Positions 10,939 through 22,687 of a DNA stretch of 64,000 nt are shown here, one piece after another. How positions within the stretch are numbered: the first letter of the stretch is position 1; each line of letters begins with the position of its first letter. This stretch comes from Diplosphaera chodatii (lineage: Eukaryota; Chlorophyta; Trebouxiophyceae; Prasiolales; Stichococcaceae): positions 434,001 to 498,000 of the forward strand of contig JAALGY010000014.1 in assembly GCA_032358165.1 (NCBI GenBank), written 5' to 3'. The notes under the pieces were generated by a model that searched no databases, had not been told where the DNA came from, and worked only from the letters and a program-made list of their open reading frames with translations. Both the position numbers and the translations under genes were made by a program.

Positions 10939-11910
10939 TCATACCTCCCACAGCCAGCGGTGCGGCTCCAGCACGGGCCACAGAGCGTGCGCAGGGTCAT
11001 CTGCGGCCTCGCCCAGGGTGGCGGACCGCGGCCAGCGCCGCAGCCGGCGCCCCAGCAGGTCCCGCAGCTCGTAGTTGAACGGCGGGCAGTCATCATCGTC
11101 TTCGTCCTCATCCTCATCCTCATCCTCTTCCTCAGTGGTGGCCTGCAGCCGCTCAGCAGGTCGTCAGGTTGGGCACACTAGGGTTTAGGGCCGCGTATTG
11201 CAGTGCAGCGCGGAGCACCACCCTGGCCTCAAGGTCGGCAGGCGGTTTGGGACGCACCATCGCATCCTCTGGTGCGTTCAGGATGCGCAGGCGAGGCAGG
11301 CGGGCCACCAGCCAACTCAGCCCCAGTGTGATGGCATCTTCCGCCCAGTCCGTGTAGTACAGGTTCAACAGCCTCAGCTGCGGCAGCGCCGCAATTGCTC
11401 GCATGTGCGTGGCGCCAAACCCCTGATCACAGAGGACCAAACAGCCATGTGGTAGCAACTTGAAGGTCACAGGGGCTCTGCAGTGGACTGCACTGCCTCC
11501 AAGACATCCTCAACAGCGTTGCATGGCAGCCCACTGCAGGTCTGTGCCAGCATGCTCATCGACAGCATCGGCTGACAATTGTTACATCGGCTGACAATTG
11601 TTACGCATGCTTTATTACATAGTAAGTTGACCAAAATGAATCACACATTACGCGGCAGAGGTACATACCTTGGAGCTTGGTCCTCGATCACCCAGCTGCA
11701 ACCATGTAAGCTTGCAGCACGACGTGAGTGCCTGCAGCACCACATCTCAAGCCTCACACCTCGTGGACATCAAGTCATGAAGCAACAGACTCAGCTGGTT
11801 GCATGTTGCACAAAGGTTGTAGTGCGAGTGCATGATGTACCTCGAGCATCTGTTGCAGTGCGCTGCCTTTCCAAACGTCAACCTCGATACTCAGGCCTTC
11901 CAGGTACTGC
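10939..11910 (-). pseudogene. 5'-truncated F-box/LRR gene relic (D)
   Basis: This is the C-terminal part of the same family as the array at 34-60 kb. Blocks right to left: YLEGLSIEVDVWKGSALQQM (about 11838-11905), LQALTSCCKLTWLQLGD (about 11672-11745), an LRR exon with THMRAIAALPQLRLLNLYYT and WLVARLPRLRILN (about 11230-11440), and the conserved end with FNYELRDLLGRRLRRWP and WPVLEPHRWLWEV, stopping at 10939-10941. An acidic Glu/Asp run encoded by GAT/GAG/GAC triplets (about 11092-11136) precedes the final block. The F-box and the first eight or so LRR exons seen in genes A-C are absent, because the next gene to the right (11993 onward, plus strand) starts immediately. It is probably a decayed fragment, but could be a short expressed gene using a new start. 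Confidence 0.7.
11567..11604. repeat. Perfect 19-bp tandem duplication
   Basis: The 19-base unit starting ATCGGCTGACAATTG is repeated exactly at 11567-11585 and 11586-11604. It lies in the presumed intron between LRR exons of relic D, and looks like a recent small slippage or repair duplication. Confidence 0.9.
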
Positions 11911-11992
11911 GTTCAGAACTGCTCACAAGGACAACAAGCACGCTTATATATTATTATGTATCAATGCAGTGCTGCTGCTTGTGCTGCTGCAG

Positions 11993-14145
11993 ATGATGAG
12001 AAACATGAGGCATTGCTCAGATCAGATCTTCGTGCATGACCTGGAATTGGCTCAGCAGCTGCAGCAACTCAGCGCTGCATTGCAGCACCCACTGCAGTTG
12101 CCACAGCTGAGGTTTGATCACGTGCTCACCCTCAGCCAAGAGCCGCTGATCGAGCTGCCGCCCAGGGATGCAGTGTGTGTACAGCCTGTGGCTGCAGCAG
12201 CTCTAGAGGCAGAGCAGCCATCAGCCATTGTGGCATTGCAGCCAGCCAGAGCCAGATCTGCGCCAGCGTCCGTGCTGGCGGCCTTGCCAAGTGACCTGAC
12301 TGCCGAGCAACGGCAGCAGCTGTCGACCGATGCACAGGCACCCCTCATCCAGCTGAAAGGTGACTGATCTGTTTGATGCCCCTGATATAACCGCAGCATG
12401 TGTTGACTCAATGCACCTGATGATTCATGGCTGCGTATACAATTGGGCACAATGTGAAACTGTGCCGGTTGCATCTGACGTGCAGCGCGCACAGCAGACA
12501 ATGCAGCTTGGGCTGCGCGCCAGCGGCTGCAACCCACTGGGCAGATGGCTACAGGAAAACAGAAAGGGGTCTCCTCGGGTGACTATGCTGTAACATGCCT
12601 GACAGTCTGCGTGTACCTAACAGGATATAGCATGGTTCTTTTTGCATCTTGTTCTCATTGCTTACAGGTGCACATGGCAAGCTGGAGCAGATTCGCCACA
12701 TCGTGCAAAGCAGTGGGTCTTCTGTAGCTGAGATGTTAATCCGATAACTCTTTGCTGAACCTGCATTGTTACACGCCTGACCCTGGTCGATTTCTGCAGG
12801 TGCTACTTCGCCTGCGAGTGTCTCTCAGTCAGGACTCGGCGCTCACAACCTGGCTCAGGTGCATATTGATCCGTTGAACACAAGACCTGAATGGCTGTGC
12901 TGCGACTGTGAGCAGGTTGAGGCCACGATCGTGTACTTTGCCTTGCAGGGTGCCACAGCAGTACAGGATCTTGGCAATCCGATGCACATGCCGCCCAGCA
13001 GTCTGCAGGTAGGCCACCGCAGCACCTTTTGTAGACCCTTGTCATCCTGTCGATTGCACTGTCGGCAGCCATCCCACTGATGGGTGAGATCTCTGCTGTT
13101 GATGCCGCAGGGCCCAAAGTGGGTGCGCAACCTCTGCGGCCATGACACGGTGGCAGTCATGTTGGGCCTGATGTTCAGCGGCCAGGGCAACTCTGGGCTG
13201 TTGTGCCGGCTCGGTCGTGCTATGGGTGCCATCATCGCTAGCATCGGCAGCCTGATGCTGGATAGCTCCCTGAGTCACCAGCTGCTGCGGGATACCTTGC
13301 TGCCGCCTCTGCAGTCTGCGCTGGAGGCGCAGGTCGGCATGCACTACAGCAAATGGGGCAATTGTGACACCACCTGGCAGCTGGTATGCTCTTTTGCTTC
13401 CAGCATCGATAACATGATGCAGTCACATTGTTTAGCATGTGCTGGGGTGCCATGCCGATCACATCCAGATGTCTCGGCCTTTTCGCAGGGTGATTACGTT
13501 GCCGTCAGCCAGATCTTGGAGGGGTTCAGCCCTGGCCCTCCAAAAGGCCACCCAGCTGTGTTGCGGCAGATCTCCTTGCTCCCAGATGGCTACAACAGGT
13601 GTGAGGCATGAATTATTAAACGTTGCCCTGCCTTCGTGGTGAAAGCCAGTCATATAGTGGCAAATGCGTGCACTCACCTGTGCAGGGATGTGCAGTGGGG
13701 CGACGGACACTGGCGCATCTCGGCCGCCAGTGTAGCGCGGGCGGCGTGGGCCAAGATCGAGAGGAAGCAGCAGCGGACAGATTTGGAGTGGCCAGTTCCA
13801 GCTGTTTTATTTGTGCAACTCACACTGGAGAATGTCAAGCTAGCTGGGCCAGCAGAGTGGATGCATCAGGGGACGCCGCCAGTGGCTGCGTGCTTTGAGT
13901 GTAGCGATGTGCAGCTCGGCACCGCCTGGTATCATTTGGCAGCGGTGCATGTAGCTCAGCCAAACCACCATCGGTGCTACGTCGAAGTTTCGGCGCAGCA
14001 GCAGGTGGCGGCAGCCTGGTATGCATATGATGATATGAGTAGTGAAGGCAGGGCTGTGATGTTGGGTGCTGATGGGCTGCGGGGTTTGCCACCGAGTGAG
14101 CGATGCATGGTGAGTTCACTGGGATTTGTGAGGGCTGAGAAGTGA
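11993..14145 (+). CDS. Uncharacterised protein with USP-like C-terminus
   Basis: A multi-exon plus-strand gene. Exon 1 begins MMRNMRHCSDQIFVHDLELAQ and ends PLIQLK before GTGACT near 12358. Later exons start after TTACAG (about 12667), TTCTGCAG (about 12801), GCCGCAG (about 13112), TTCGCAG (about 13490) and TGTGCAG (about 13686). The last exon ends GFVRAEK with TGA at 14143-14145. A central block has PKWVRNLCGHDTVAVM. The last exon carries YHLAAVHVAQPNHHRCYVEV and then WYAYDDMSSEG, which resembles the H-box and Asp region of peptidase C19 (Y.L..V..H....Y....WY.FDD). The classical Cys box (NTCYMN) is not seen, so it may be an inactive or very divergent relative. The USP link is inference. The gene converges with its neighbour, whose stop lies 57 bases away. 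Confidence 0.6.
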
Positions 14146-14201
14146 CGATTGCATAGGTGTTGCCGCTTTTACTATTGTCCGACTGATGTGATCATTGTCG
14201 C

Positions 14202-17200
14202 TCATGTTAATCCCTGCCGAGACTGCTGCTTGTTTTTCACCCACTGCTTGATTTGTGCGGCAGCCTTTGGGTTGCAAAGAACACAAGTACAACCCCCTCG
14301 CTTGGCATGTTTCTTCTTCTCCCATTCTGCCAACATGTCGGCTGGCACAGACTGTTTGTGGTACCGACGAAAGCAAACACACTGATGCCCTGATTGCCGC
14401 GGATGACCATTCGGCCCGCTGCAACGTCTACAGACTCTAGAACCCCCAGCACCGCCTCTGCCCATGCCTTTCCTTGGTGGTGATGCTAGCAGTCGTGTCG
14501 ATATTGGACGGTCACCCTGCAGCGCAAACAGCATGTCAAAGCCCTAATGATCCCCGAAACACTCTGGCTGTGCTTAGGCCCCTACAAGTTGTCAGCAGGT
14601 GCATATGATGACTAGCACTTGCACCTTGCTGGCCGGTGCTGTTGGCCATGGAGCCAAAGGTGATGGAGTCACTTCTGCTGGTTGCAGTGCTTGCAATGGC
14701 ATATGCACCGCTGTCTGCGCTAGTGCTTCAGGGCCTGCAGATACATGTGGAACATGTAGTAACAACGAGACACAACAGAACTGACACAGTACTGCTGTGT
14801 GCACATGTGGAGAAGAGACCGTCATCTCGCCACTCACCTGGTTGCTGATCTGCCAATGCGCCCAGGGATGGTGCTTGCTGACACGCTTTCTGCTGTAGCG
14901 CTTGCCACTGGCCGTCTTGTCTGCTCGTTGTTGGCGTGCAGCATCCACTGGCAGCAACACCGATGGCAACACGACTGAGGGCTTGGATGGTAGTATTTTT
15001 GTGCAGGCCCCTTGTTGCACCTCTCCTGCTTCAGCTGGCTGCATCGGAGTTGGCTGCCAGCATGGCTGGTGCTGTGGCCCTGCAGGAACGGCGACAGAAG
15101 CATTTGCTGCTCATGAGTTAATGGAAGCCAACCAGCATGCGCAGTATGCTGTAGCTGATCTGTGCCCGACCCTGGATGTTGCGGCATTGGAAGTGCCCTA
15201 CCTTGCGCTTTTGCAGCTGCCAACCCTGTGAGTGCTGTCGCTGCTGCTGTTGCCAAGACCTCACCAATGCTTGCTTGGCGTGCAGCATGTGTGGCTTGCT
15301 GTCCAGCACCAATGTCACCTATGAACAAGTATCGTTCAGTGTGATACATGCAGCTGGTAGCTATGATGCAGTAAGCACGCAAGTGTTGGAACGATCCGAT
15401 GCCCACACTGAGTAATCTGTGCAGTACCTGGCAGCTGTATGACACTTGCTGTTGAATCCAATCGAACGAGGAGTTGCAGTGCTTCCACCATGCCTGTAGC
15501 TGTGTTTGCATGCTCGTCTGCTGACAGCTGACATGCTGCAGGTGTGTCGCACTGGGGTGGCCTCTTAAGCCAATGCTGCAGGGTGGCAGTCAGGCCAGCT
15601 GCCGCTCTCCAATACTGCGCCTGCAGCACACAGGCAGAGACAGCATCAACATGCTACCGAGCTAAAGACAAGTGCCACTGATGCAATAATGATAGAGCTT
15701 CTCACACCTGAACAGTAGCGCTCATCAGTTATATGAGGCGTCAGCGACGGTCTAGTGCCGACAGAGCTGGCACTGGCACTGGCCGCCAGAAACGATCGGG
15801 CATCGTGGCATCTGAGGCAGCGCGATCTGACGCGTAGCCAGCGTACATTCACAGCAGTGATGGTCTTTCCTCGGCGTCCAAATTCTGAGCGCTGTCGTGC
15901 ACAGAATGCACTTTTTCAGACCACCAACGCCGCCACGGCCTGAACCCCGGGCATGTGCTGGGGGCTGTGTCGCCACCAGCATCGGCGGTGCATACACCTG
16001 TCCAGGTGTTTGCAGCCATGGAGGCAGGGCCGCAGGCTGCGCAAGGGGCGGAGCGACTTCTGGTGCGGGGATAGCCACTGAGGTTGGCTGAAATGTGGGC
16101 ACTGCTGAGCAGCTCATATGTTGCTGGCCAGTTGCATCAGCCATGGGGTGTGCTGGTGCTGCGCGAACATAGCTGCCAGCTAGCGACGGGGCTGCAGCAG
16201 CTGGGGTGGGCAGTCTGCGCGCATACATCGGCTGCACAGATCTTAGTGTCGCTGCGATGTTGGCTGAATGCAGCCTTGCCAGGTCGGTGGCATACTGCTT
16301 CTCAAAAGTCTGCAGCTGCTTTTCTGTTTTCATGTGCATGTTCAAGCTGCCTGTCTGCCGCCACTGGCTGATGACAGCATTGTTGAAAGCCTTTGTGAGG
16401 CCCAGCCAGTCGGTGTGCGGCACGCCATTCTGTCCCCAATGGCTGTAACAAGGGTGCACGGCAAAGAATTGCTCCACCTCCTCTAGTGTGGAGACGGCTC
16501 TGAGTTGGGGCAAATCACCAGATCGCCAAGTTGCAGGCGACGATCTGTGGTGCGAGAGCGGCCCACCTGTGCGGGCCGCGACTGGGTGTGCTGGGTGCCC
16601 TGGCAGCGCTGGCCTGCGCGGTCAGGTGGCGCGGTGGGGGCTGGCGGCATGCCAATGCGCATCGCAGCAATGCCAGAGCCCGGACTGCCGAAGGCTGCTG
16701 TGCCAAAAGCTGGCTGGTGCCGAAGCCTCGTCAAGCCAATGCCTGGGATACACATTGCAGCACTTGTAAGCGCAGGACAGCTGGCTCGTCTGTCTTTACT
16801 CTGGCGCCTTGCATCAAAGATGGCAGCTGGCAAATGCATGCCCATCTTTCATGTTCTCTGCACGATGTAATATGATGTCCTCTGCACGATGTAACACACC
16901 TGCTCGAGGGTCGAGCAGCAAGCTGCTGGGCGAAGCATCCTGTGGGCCTGCAAGATGCCAAATGCCTTGTGTCAGACTCTTCGGAGCAGTTGTGCAGCTT
17001 GCTGGACACCTGTCGAAAAGCATGCATGCCACTGCCTTGTATGCGTGTCCGACACAATCTAGACGTGACATGCGCTTGACAGTGGGACCTGGGTCAGCAG
17101 CACCTGTGCCTACTGCTGGAGACGTGCGTGCGCGTTTGCGCGCAGGGTGAGAGTCGTCTCTCTCGGTTGGCGCACTTGCAGAGCCATCGAGCCGGATCAT

Positions 17201-17329
17201 TGCAGCGCTGGACAGCATCGGGGGCGGCCGTGGTACGTCAGCTCGTGTTTCCAGGCCTGGCTGTGGCTGTGGTGACAGCTGCTGCTGGGGTGCAGGCAAC
17301 TGATCTGCAGCAGCCGCACCAGTGGACAT
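14202..17329 (-). CDS. Uncharacterised Cys/His-rich protein with repeated GRGGxGG-CxxC module
   Basis: A multi-exon minus-strand gene. The N-terminal exon starts MSTGAAAADQLPAPQQQ, is Pro/Gln-rich, and has a nuclear-localisation-like basic run (HPARKRARTSP). A middle exon (about 15940-16500) holds STLEEVEQFFAVHPCYSHWG and ends in SGRGGVGGLKKCILC and RKDHHC. A later exon (about 14840-15080) has GKRYSRKRVSKHHPWAHWQ before a GTGAGT donor. The last exon repeats the pattern (GRGGAGG, CRRC, then CVCFRRYHK and CTCVLCNPKAAAQIKQW), stopping at 14202. The paired Cys/His clusters suggest zinc binding and possibly nucleic-acid binding. I do not recognise the family; a transposon-derived origin is possible but not shown. 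It is divergent from the AP2 gene on its right. Confidence 0.55.
16856..16894. repeat. Short direct repeat within an intron
   Basis: CTCTGCACGATGTAA occurs at 16856-16870 and again at 16880-16894, offset 24 bases. It probably lies in an intron of the minus-strand gene ending at 14202. It is a small local duplication with no evident function. Confidence 0.8.
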
Positions 17330-18026
17330 GGCGGTTACCCCACTGAGCTGCAAGCATGCGACATCCTGCAGGGTGCCAGGCCGCGATCTGCTTGCTGGGT
17401 GCCCCCTATCCAGCTGCTGAGTGGGATTGAGCTGCTCGCAAGCAGCGCTGACGCAGGCATGTGCTTTTGAGATCACCGCCTGCGCGATGTTGACCGCGAC
17501 GCCGAGTCAGTTGGAAGGAACCGAGTGTTTGTCACGCATGTCTCACAAGATACCGTGCTTGCTGCACGCAGCAACCGGGTGAAAAACGAAAGCGGCCTCT
17601 TGTTGGTGCGAGATAACGCTCAGCTGCTGCAGACGGTCATCACAGTTTGTCTGATCCCTGGCCAGAGTCTGCACAGGCTGCGGCGCGTGTGCAGCATTGT
17701 CTGAACTATTGAGGCTTGAGCACGCCTTCAGTTCAAAGTGGCTGGTACAGGCCCAGGTCTACTTTCAACGGGGGGTGCCAACTAGACTCTCGGCCTCGAT
17801 TAGTTCTTGATCGGCATTCCCAACTAGACTAGCTTGCCCGGCCCGGGTACCTGGGAAGCTGGGATTTCCTGTGTACGGGGCAGGGAAGAGGTACTTCCAG
17901 GCACCAGCTGCTCCAGCAGGCGTAGCAGCTGGCAGGTGTAACCCACCTGTTACAATCTGGATTGTCAGGCTGCAGACAGCCACGTCGCATGTGTGGCACT
18001 GCGCATCCTTTAGGGTGCCCTTTGGG

Positions 18027-19803
18027 ATGTCAGTGGCAAGCACCCGGTTCCGAGGTGTTTTCTCACAAAGCGGTGGGCAGACATGGCGCAGCAGGTGTAA
18101 ACTCAACAACAAGGACATTTACTGTGGCACGCATCCCACGGAGGAGGCAGCCGCTAAGGCCCGCGATAGGTGTGCTCGATCAGCAACAATCTTTGCAGTC
18201 GGTGTCGGCTGCCACTTGATGCATGGTGACTACGCTGAAATGCGCAAATGTCAAGGTTGATGTCTATCCAAACCGCTGCGTGCATCGTGCAAGACGGTGG
18301 TCTGTAACATGCAGGGTAAACTACAAGCTGCATGGTGCGGCTTGCCAGGACATGCAGATTGGCCTGAGTGAGGACGAGAAGCGGGCTCTGGATGCAATCA
18401 CATTGGAACAGCTGCTTGCGCAGCTGAAACGTGCGCGCCTAGAGAAGCCGCAGGGTGCCACGTCCAAGTACTTGGGGGTGTATCCAACGCCCAGCGGCAA
18501 GTGGGTGGCAAAGCTGAAGCGAGCCAAAAAAACCCGCTCCCAGACTTTCATGGGCGAGTATGGGGCGGCCCGTGCCTTTGACCTTTTCGCCCTTCAAGCG
18601 CTTGGCAGGTAATTCAGTTGCGCACAGCATTGCTCAGCCCAAGCATGATTGCATGCGGTTACTCCTGGCCGCTTGACACCTCAAGCTGTTGCACGCTGTT
18701 TTGCAGGGGCGCGCTGACCAACTTCCAGTACTCAGGCAAGCATCCTAAGAAACGTCCTCCTCCTTGGCGTCAGGCCGTGAGTGAACTCCGCGACCATGTC
18801 TTCTTTTGCAGTGCGCAGCAAGCGGCAAATCAAACAGAGCGTCGCGGAGTATGTATGACTTCACACCCATGCGCGCTGACACAATCTTTAGTCTGCGCTT
18901 CAGATGCGGAGCTGAAGCATATTTGCGGCTCACGAGCCAAGCAGGGCCCTGCAACGGCTGGCATCTCTGCCAAGGGCGCAGCATCAGGCGAACACCGGCG
19001 CTCGCATGCAGGCATGCAGATCAATCCATGAGCCGATGCCCTGCAACACCAGCGCTGTGTGTCGATGTGCAACTGCTTTGACGTATCTGCTCAGGTGCAG
19101 TCCTTTGCAGCCGTGCCCGAACAGTCGCACTGGACACGAATGCAGGCCAGCTCAGCCGCTGCAGCCGCAAGGCGGCCGCCAGGACGGAGGACGAGGCATC
19201 TGGTGACGAGCGCTCCAGCCATGAGGAGAACATAGACCTCGTCACGGCCACGACTGCTGGTGTGCGCTTCCGAGGCAATGCAGCGCCGCTGTAAGCGCCG
19301 GTGCCTTAAGTGCCGATGACTGCATGACTTGTATCGCATCTGCCAACATGCAGCGCGCTTGGCTGCCGGCAAGGCCGAGATGGCTGTGCAAATGACAAAC
19401 TTGAACGTTGTGGCCAGGTAACTCTTGTGGACATGGAGACCGGTCCAGGATGACCTCAGAGCAGTCGCCTTGCAGGTGGCCAGGGCATCGCCGGGCGCCT
19501 GCGGCGGCGCGGCGGCCAGCGGTGCAGCTTGCGCGAGCTGACCAGCAGCTCGGAGGGCGACCAGGATGACGATGTCTCAAGTTGCGGCACCGATGGGGAG
19601 GTGAGGCCATGTGCATCGATACACCCTAGATGGTGCTTGTCCGCAGCGCCGATGCCCGCTCCACCCAGCCGGAGGGTGCTAAGCCACCAGAGAAAGCGCC
19701 TTATGACAGGAACCCTTATGCTGACGACCCGCCGTCGGGCAGCAACATGCAATTGGTCGACATCTTGAACACCTACATTGACCTGTATTGCTTGCAGGAC
19801 TGA
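18027..19803 (+). CDS. Protein with two AP2/ERF-type domains
   Basis: AP2 domains are DNA-binding modules of plant and algal transcription factors. The chosen start ATG at 18027 gives MSVASTRFRGVFSQSGGQTW, the first strands of an AP2 fold, continuing through CKLNNKDIYCGTHPTEEAAA to a GTGTGC donor near 18170. A second domain begins TSKYLGVYPTPSGKWVAKL and runs FMGEYGAARAFDLFALQALG. It is spliced (GGCAG/GTAATT, then TTTTGCAG/GGGC near 18706) to GALTNFQYSGKH, as expected for the end of an AP2 domain. Downstream exons add a charged tail (EDEASGDERSSHEENIDLV, SSSEGDQDDDVSSCGTDGE) and finish with LVDILNTYIDLYCLQD and TGA at 19801-19803. An upstream 5' exon from about 17870 is possible. The product presumably acts in the nucleus; target genes are unknown. 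Confidence 0.75.
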
Positions 19804-20360
19804 CATGAAGAGTACAGTGCGGTGTGGACGGGCGGAGGTCATAAGTGGGCACATGTATTGAGCATATTGCACTGCCATGAATGAGAGATGCTGTCACAAC
19901 GATGTCAAAGGGCCAGCAGCATAGCGATCGACGTGTCATTACCGTATGCATTAAAATGTGTACCATGTACTGCTATCAAGGCTTGAAGTATAACTGGGTA
20001 GTATGTGGTTTGTTGGTGAGAGTGGCAAGGCATCCCAGTTTTCTAGCACTGATGATGGGACAATGAAACACGACTCTCATTGCACAACGACGATCAGGTG
20101 CTTCAGTAGATGCACCACCGTTGGACAAGCTGGCTGTAATTGATGGTCACCATTCATGGCTAGATGACCATCTGTAATCGCATCGATGGATCCTATGCAT
20201 GGGCAGCAGCAGGGTGTTTTGACGGTGCCGAATTGCACACCGCACTCGGTCGTGCACTGATCAGTCTCATGAGCATCCACACATTCATCAGTAGGTTGCC
20301 CGATGCTAGCTGCTGGCAGCCTTCCCGGTAAGCTTCGGTTGTTTGTTTGACCGTGCATGC
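19804..20360. other. Intergenic, AT-richer, no gene seen
   Basis: This is the 3' flank of the AP2 gene. It has lower GC than surrounding exons and no recognisable protein block on either strand. It probably contains the 3' UTR and polyadenylation region, but I saw no unambiguous TGTAA signal. Confidence 0.4.
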
Positions 20361-20375
20361 ACCCATTGCACCATG

Positions 20376-22640
20376 TTGCAGAGTCCATCTTGCTGCTGTC
20401 AGGCATCCGCAGTGAGCAGCATGCAAGGCTGAAGAGGTCTGTGAAACTGCTTTGCTTGATTGGGTCCCCTGCGACTACAGCTGTCCAGGTGCCGCCGTGG
20501 CTTCTGCCTCCACCCTCACACATGACACTGTGCGCGCAAACCCTGGCATATGACGACTGCAAGTCGCATGGATGTATGTGGCACCTACGCTGGGCGATGT
20601 GTTGATATTGACGTATGTGATGTCTGCAGTCACCACAAGCAGGCGTATGATGTGTTGGCGTGAGCAAGCGCTTTGGCCAGCGCGCCGGTTGTTCTGGCTA
20701 GCCCTGGTTGCGACGTCATGTTCGAGGTTGGAACCGCACAGCATGGTCGGTGAGTATGTGCCTGTCACCAACGGAGGTTCAAACAATTAGTTAGATTATC
20801 ATGTCAGCGGTGTAGCAGTAATACAGCTTCGTGTGGTCCCTAGGTTGCAAGCCACCTGGTGGCATAGCAGCTGGTCGTTTGCTGACAGACCGCGCAGGGT
20901 CAGCGCCCTTGATTTGGAACTTATCTTGCCGCTTCATTTGTGCAGGGCTGCCCTGTATCAGCATCAACCTGGCCAGCGCAGCGGTTGTCATGACAGCGTT
21001 ACCGTTCCTTGTGAGCACTTAGGTGCTCGTAGTACCTTGAGATGATCATGCACAGAAGTAGCATCCAAACTCGACTTAAATCAGGTGAAGCTGACGGCAA
21101 GTCTTCGTCTGTACATGCAAGGGTGGATCTGAGTGACGACGCAGCCGCATGCAGCCCTGCAACACCTCATAATGCACGAGCGCTGTGAGCTGCGGTGCAG
21201 GTCGTGCAATTCTGCGGCGCAGCAACCGCGGACCACAGAGGTGCTCACCCCAGTCAGCCAGGCGGCAGCTGTCGCCGTCGCAGCTGCATCAGCTGCCAGA
21301 TGCTGCGCCTGCTGGGCTGGCGCCCGCCAGTGCCGCTGTAAGAACGGCGGCCCAGGAGTACATGCTGTTCGAGGGTGCTCTGAAGGAGGTGACGAACTGC
21401 AGGCAAACAGGGCCGTGGACCATCTATCACCCCTGAAACCAACTGGTGGCGTTGGCAGGTGCCACGTTTCCTGCCTGACGCGGCCAAGTTTGCGGTGACT
21501 CTGCCGTAGCTGTCTGTTGTGACTTCAGTGTGGATTGCCAAGTGCAGCTCGGATACATGTCGCAGGGCGCTGGCATCGGCTTGCTGTCTGATTGAGGGTG
21601 ACATTGATGCAGCCACGCAGCAAGGTGGGGCGTGCTCTTCGTGGCATGACCATACAGCGGGCCACCAGTGCCTTAGTCTGTGTAAACCTGATCATCAATA
21701 TGCAGGCGAACCCACAACATGCCCACCATGGCCTGACAGAAGAGGGTGTACACTGCTGGGACCGAGTTGCGAGGCAGGACGTCTGTCATGTGTATTACCA
21801 GCCCGCAACTGCAGCATTGGGGCCAGGGTGTAGCAAATGGTCTGCTGCATGCGTGCAGGCGGTCCCTACACAGGGCGAAGACCGTGGGCAAAGCGCGGAC
21901 GGGACCCCCTCATCTGAAGGTGAGGGGCAGCTTGTGTCTCTGTGGTGTCAAACACAGATCAAGCTTTGTCCAGCCGCTTCTGGACAAGAGCCTTTCCACA
22001 AAATCACCTGGCCGTCCACCCCTGTGCAGGTGTATTAAAGATTCTGAGGCAGCAGGGCGGAGGCACGTGCACACGCCAGCTGCGTCTCCTACCTGCACGG
22101 CACACAGCCGGGGCATGGCAGCAGCAGCGTGCGCTGCCCGGCAGGTCAGTTGCAATGCTTTACTCTGAGCTTGAGACCAGACTTCATCGCACTGCTGCAG
22201 GCAGCATTGTCTCTAGCTGCACATCGTCCCTCGTTGGCAAGGTGAGCACCGCCAAGGCTGGCACCAGAAAGGTGTCATACAGCAACACGGTCTGCCACAC
22301 AGCATGGCGGCCAGCGGTGTTCCACCCAAGCGGAAGATCGCCCGCAGGTGTTGTGCAGTCAGGCTGGCACCTGCTAGCTAGACTTTGAACCAGCAGCGTC
22401 GCTCAGAAGTGATCGTTTTGATTCAAGCTGCCCCAGATCAGCAAGATCAGCTACTGTTGATGTTTGTGTCAATCGCTGCAGCGTCTGCCCAGCTGGCGGG
22501 ACTGTCAGCGCAGCCAGCATCTCCTATGGTGAGCAGTGCGGCTTCGTTTCCCGACATTCAGGTGTTGCAGAGATGCAACGGGCGCTCACATGTGCCTGCT
22601 GCTAGTTTGATGCAATGGGTGCCTGTGACGCCTGATCCCT
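20376..22640 (+). CDS. Possible multi-exon gene, function unknown
   Basis: Several plus-strand stretches look like exons with good splice signals. Examples are TTGCAG/ESILLLSGIRSEQHARL (about 20381-20488), SPGCDVMFEVGTAQHGR ending at GTGAGT (about 20701-20751), QEYMLFEGALKEVTNC with PWTIYHP (about 21345-21430), and a final piece with LIQAAPDQQDQLLLMF (about 22395-22550). None matches a family I know, and frames could not be joined with confidence. This span may hold one gene, two genes or spurious exons. I include it so the region is not read as empty. Confidence 0.3.
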
Positions 22641-22687
22641 AAGATTGCTCGAGCTCCCCAGTGACATTGCTTCGAGTGATACTGCAG

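Noticed and set aside
11176..11195. TAGGGTTTAGGG, resembling an Arabidopsis-type telomere repeat or telo-box
   Set aside because: Only about 1.5 repeat units, lying within or next to the coding exons of relic D; too short to be an interstitial telomere and not in a promoter position.
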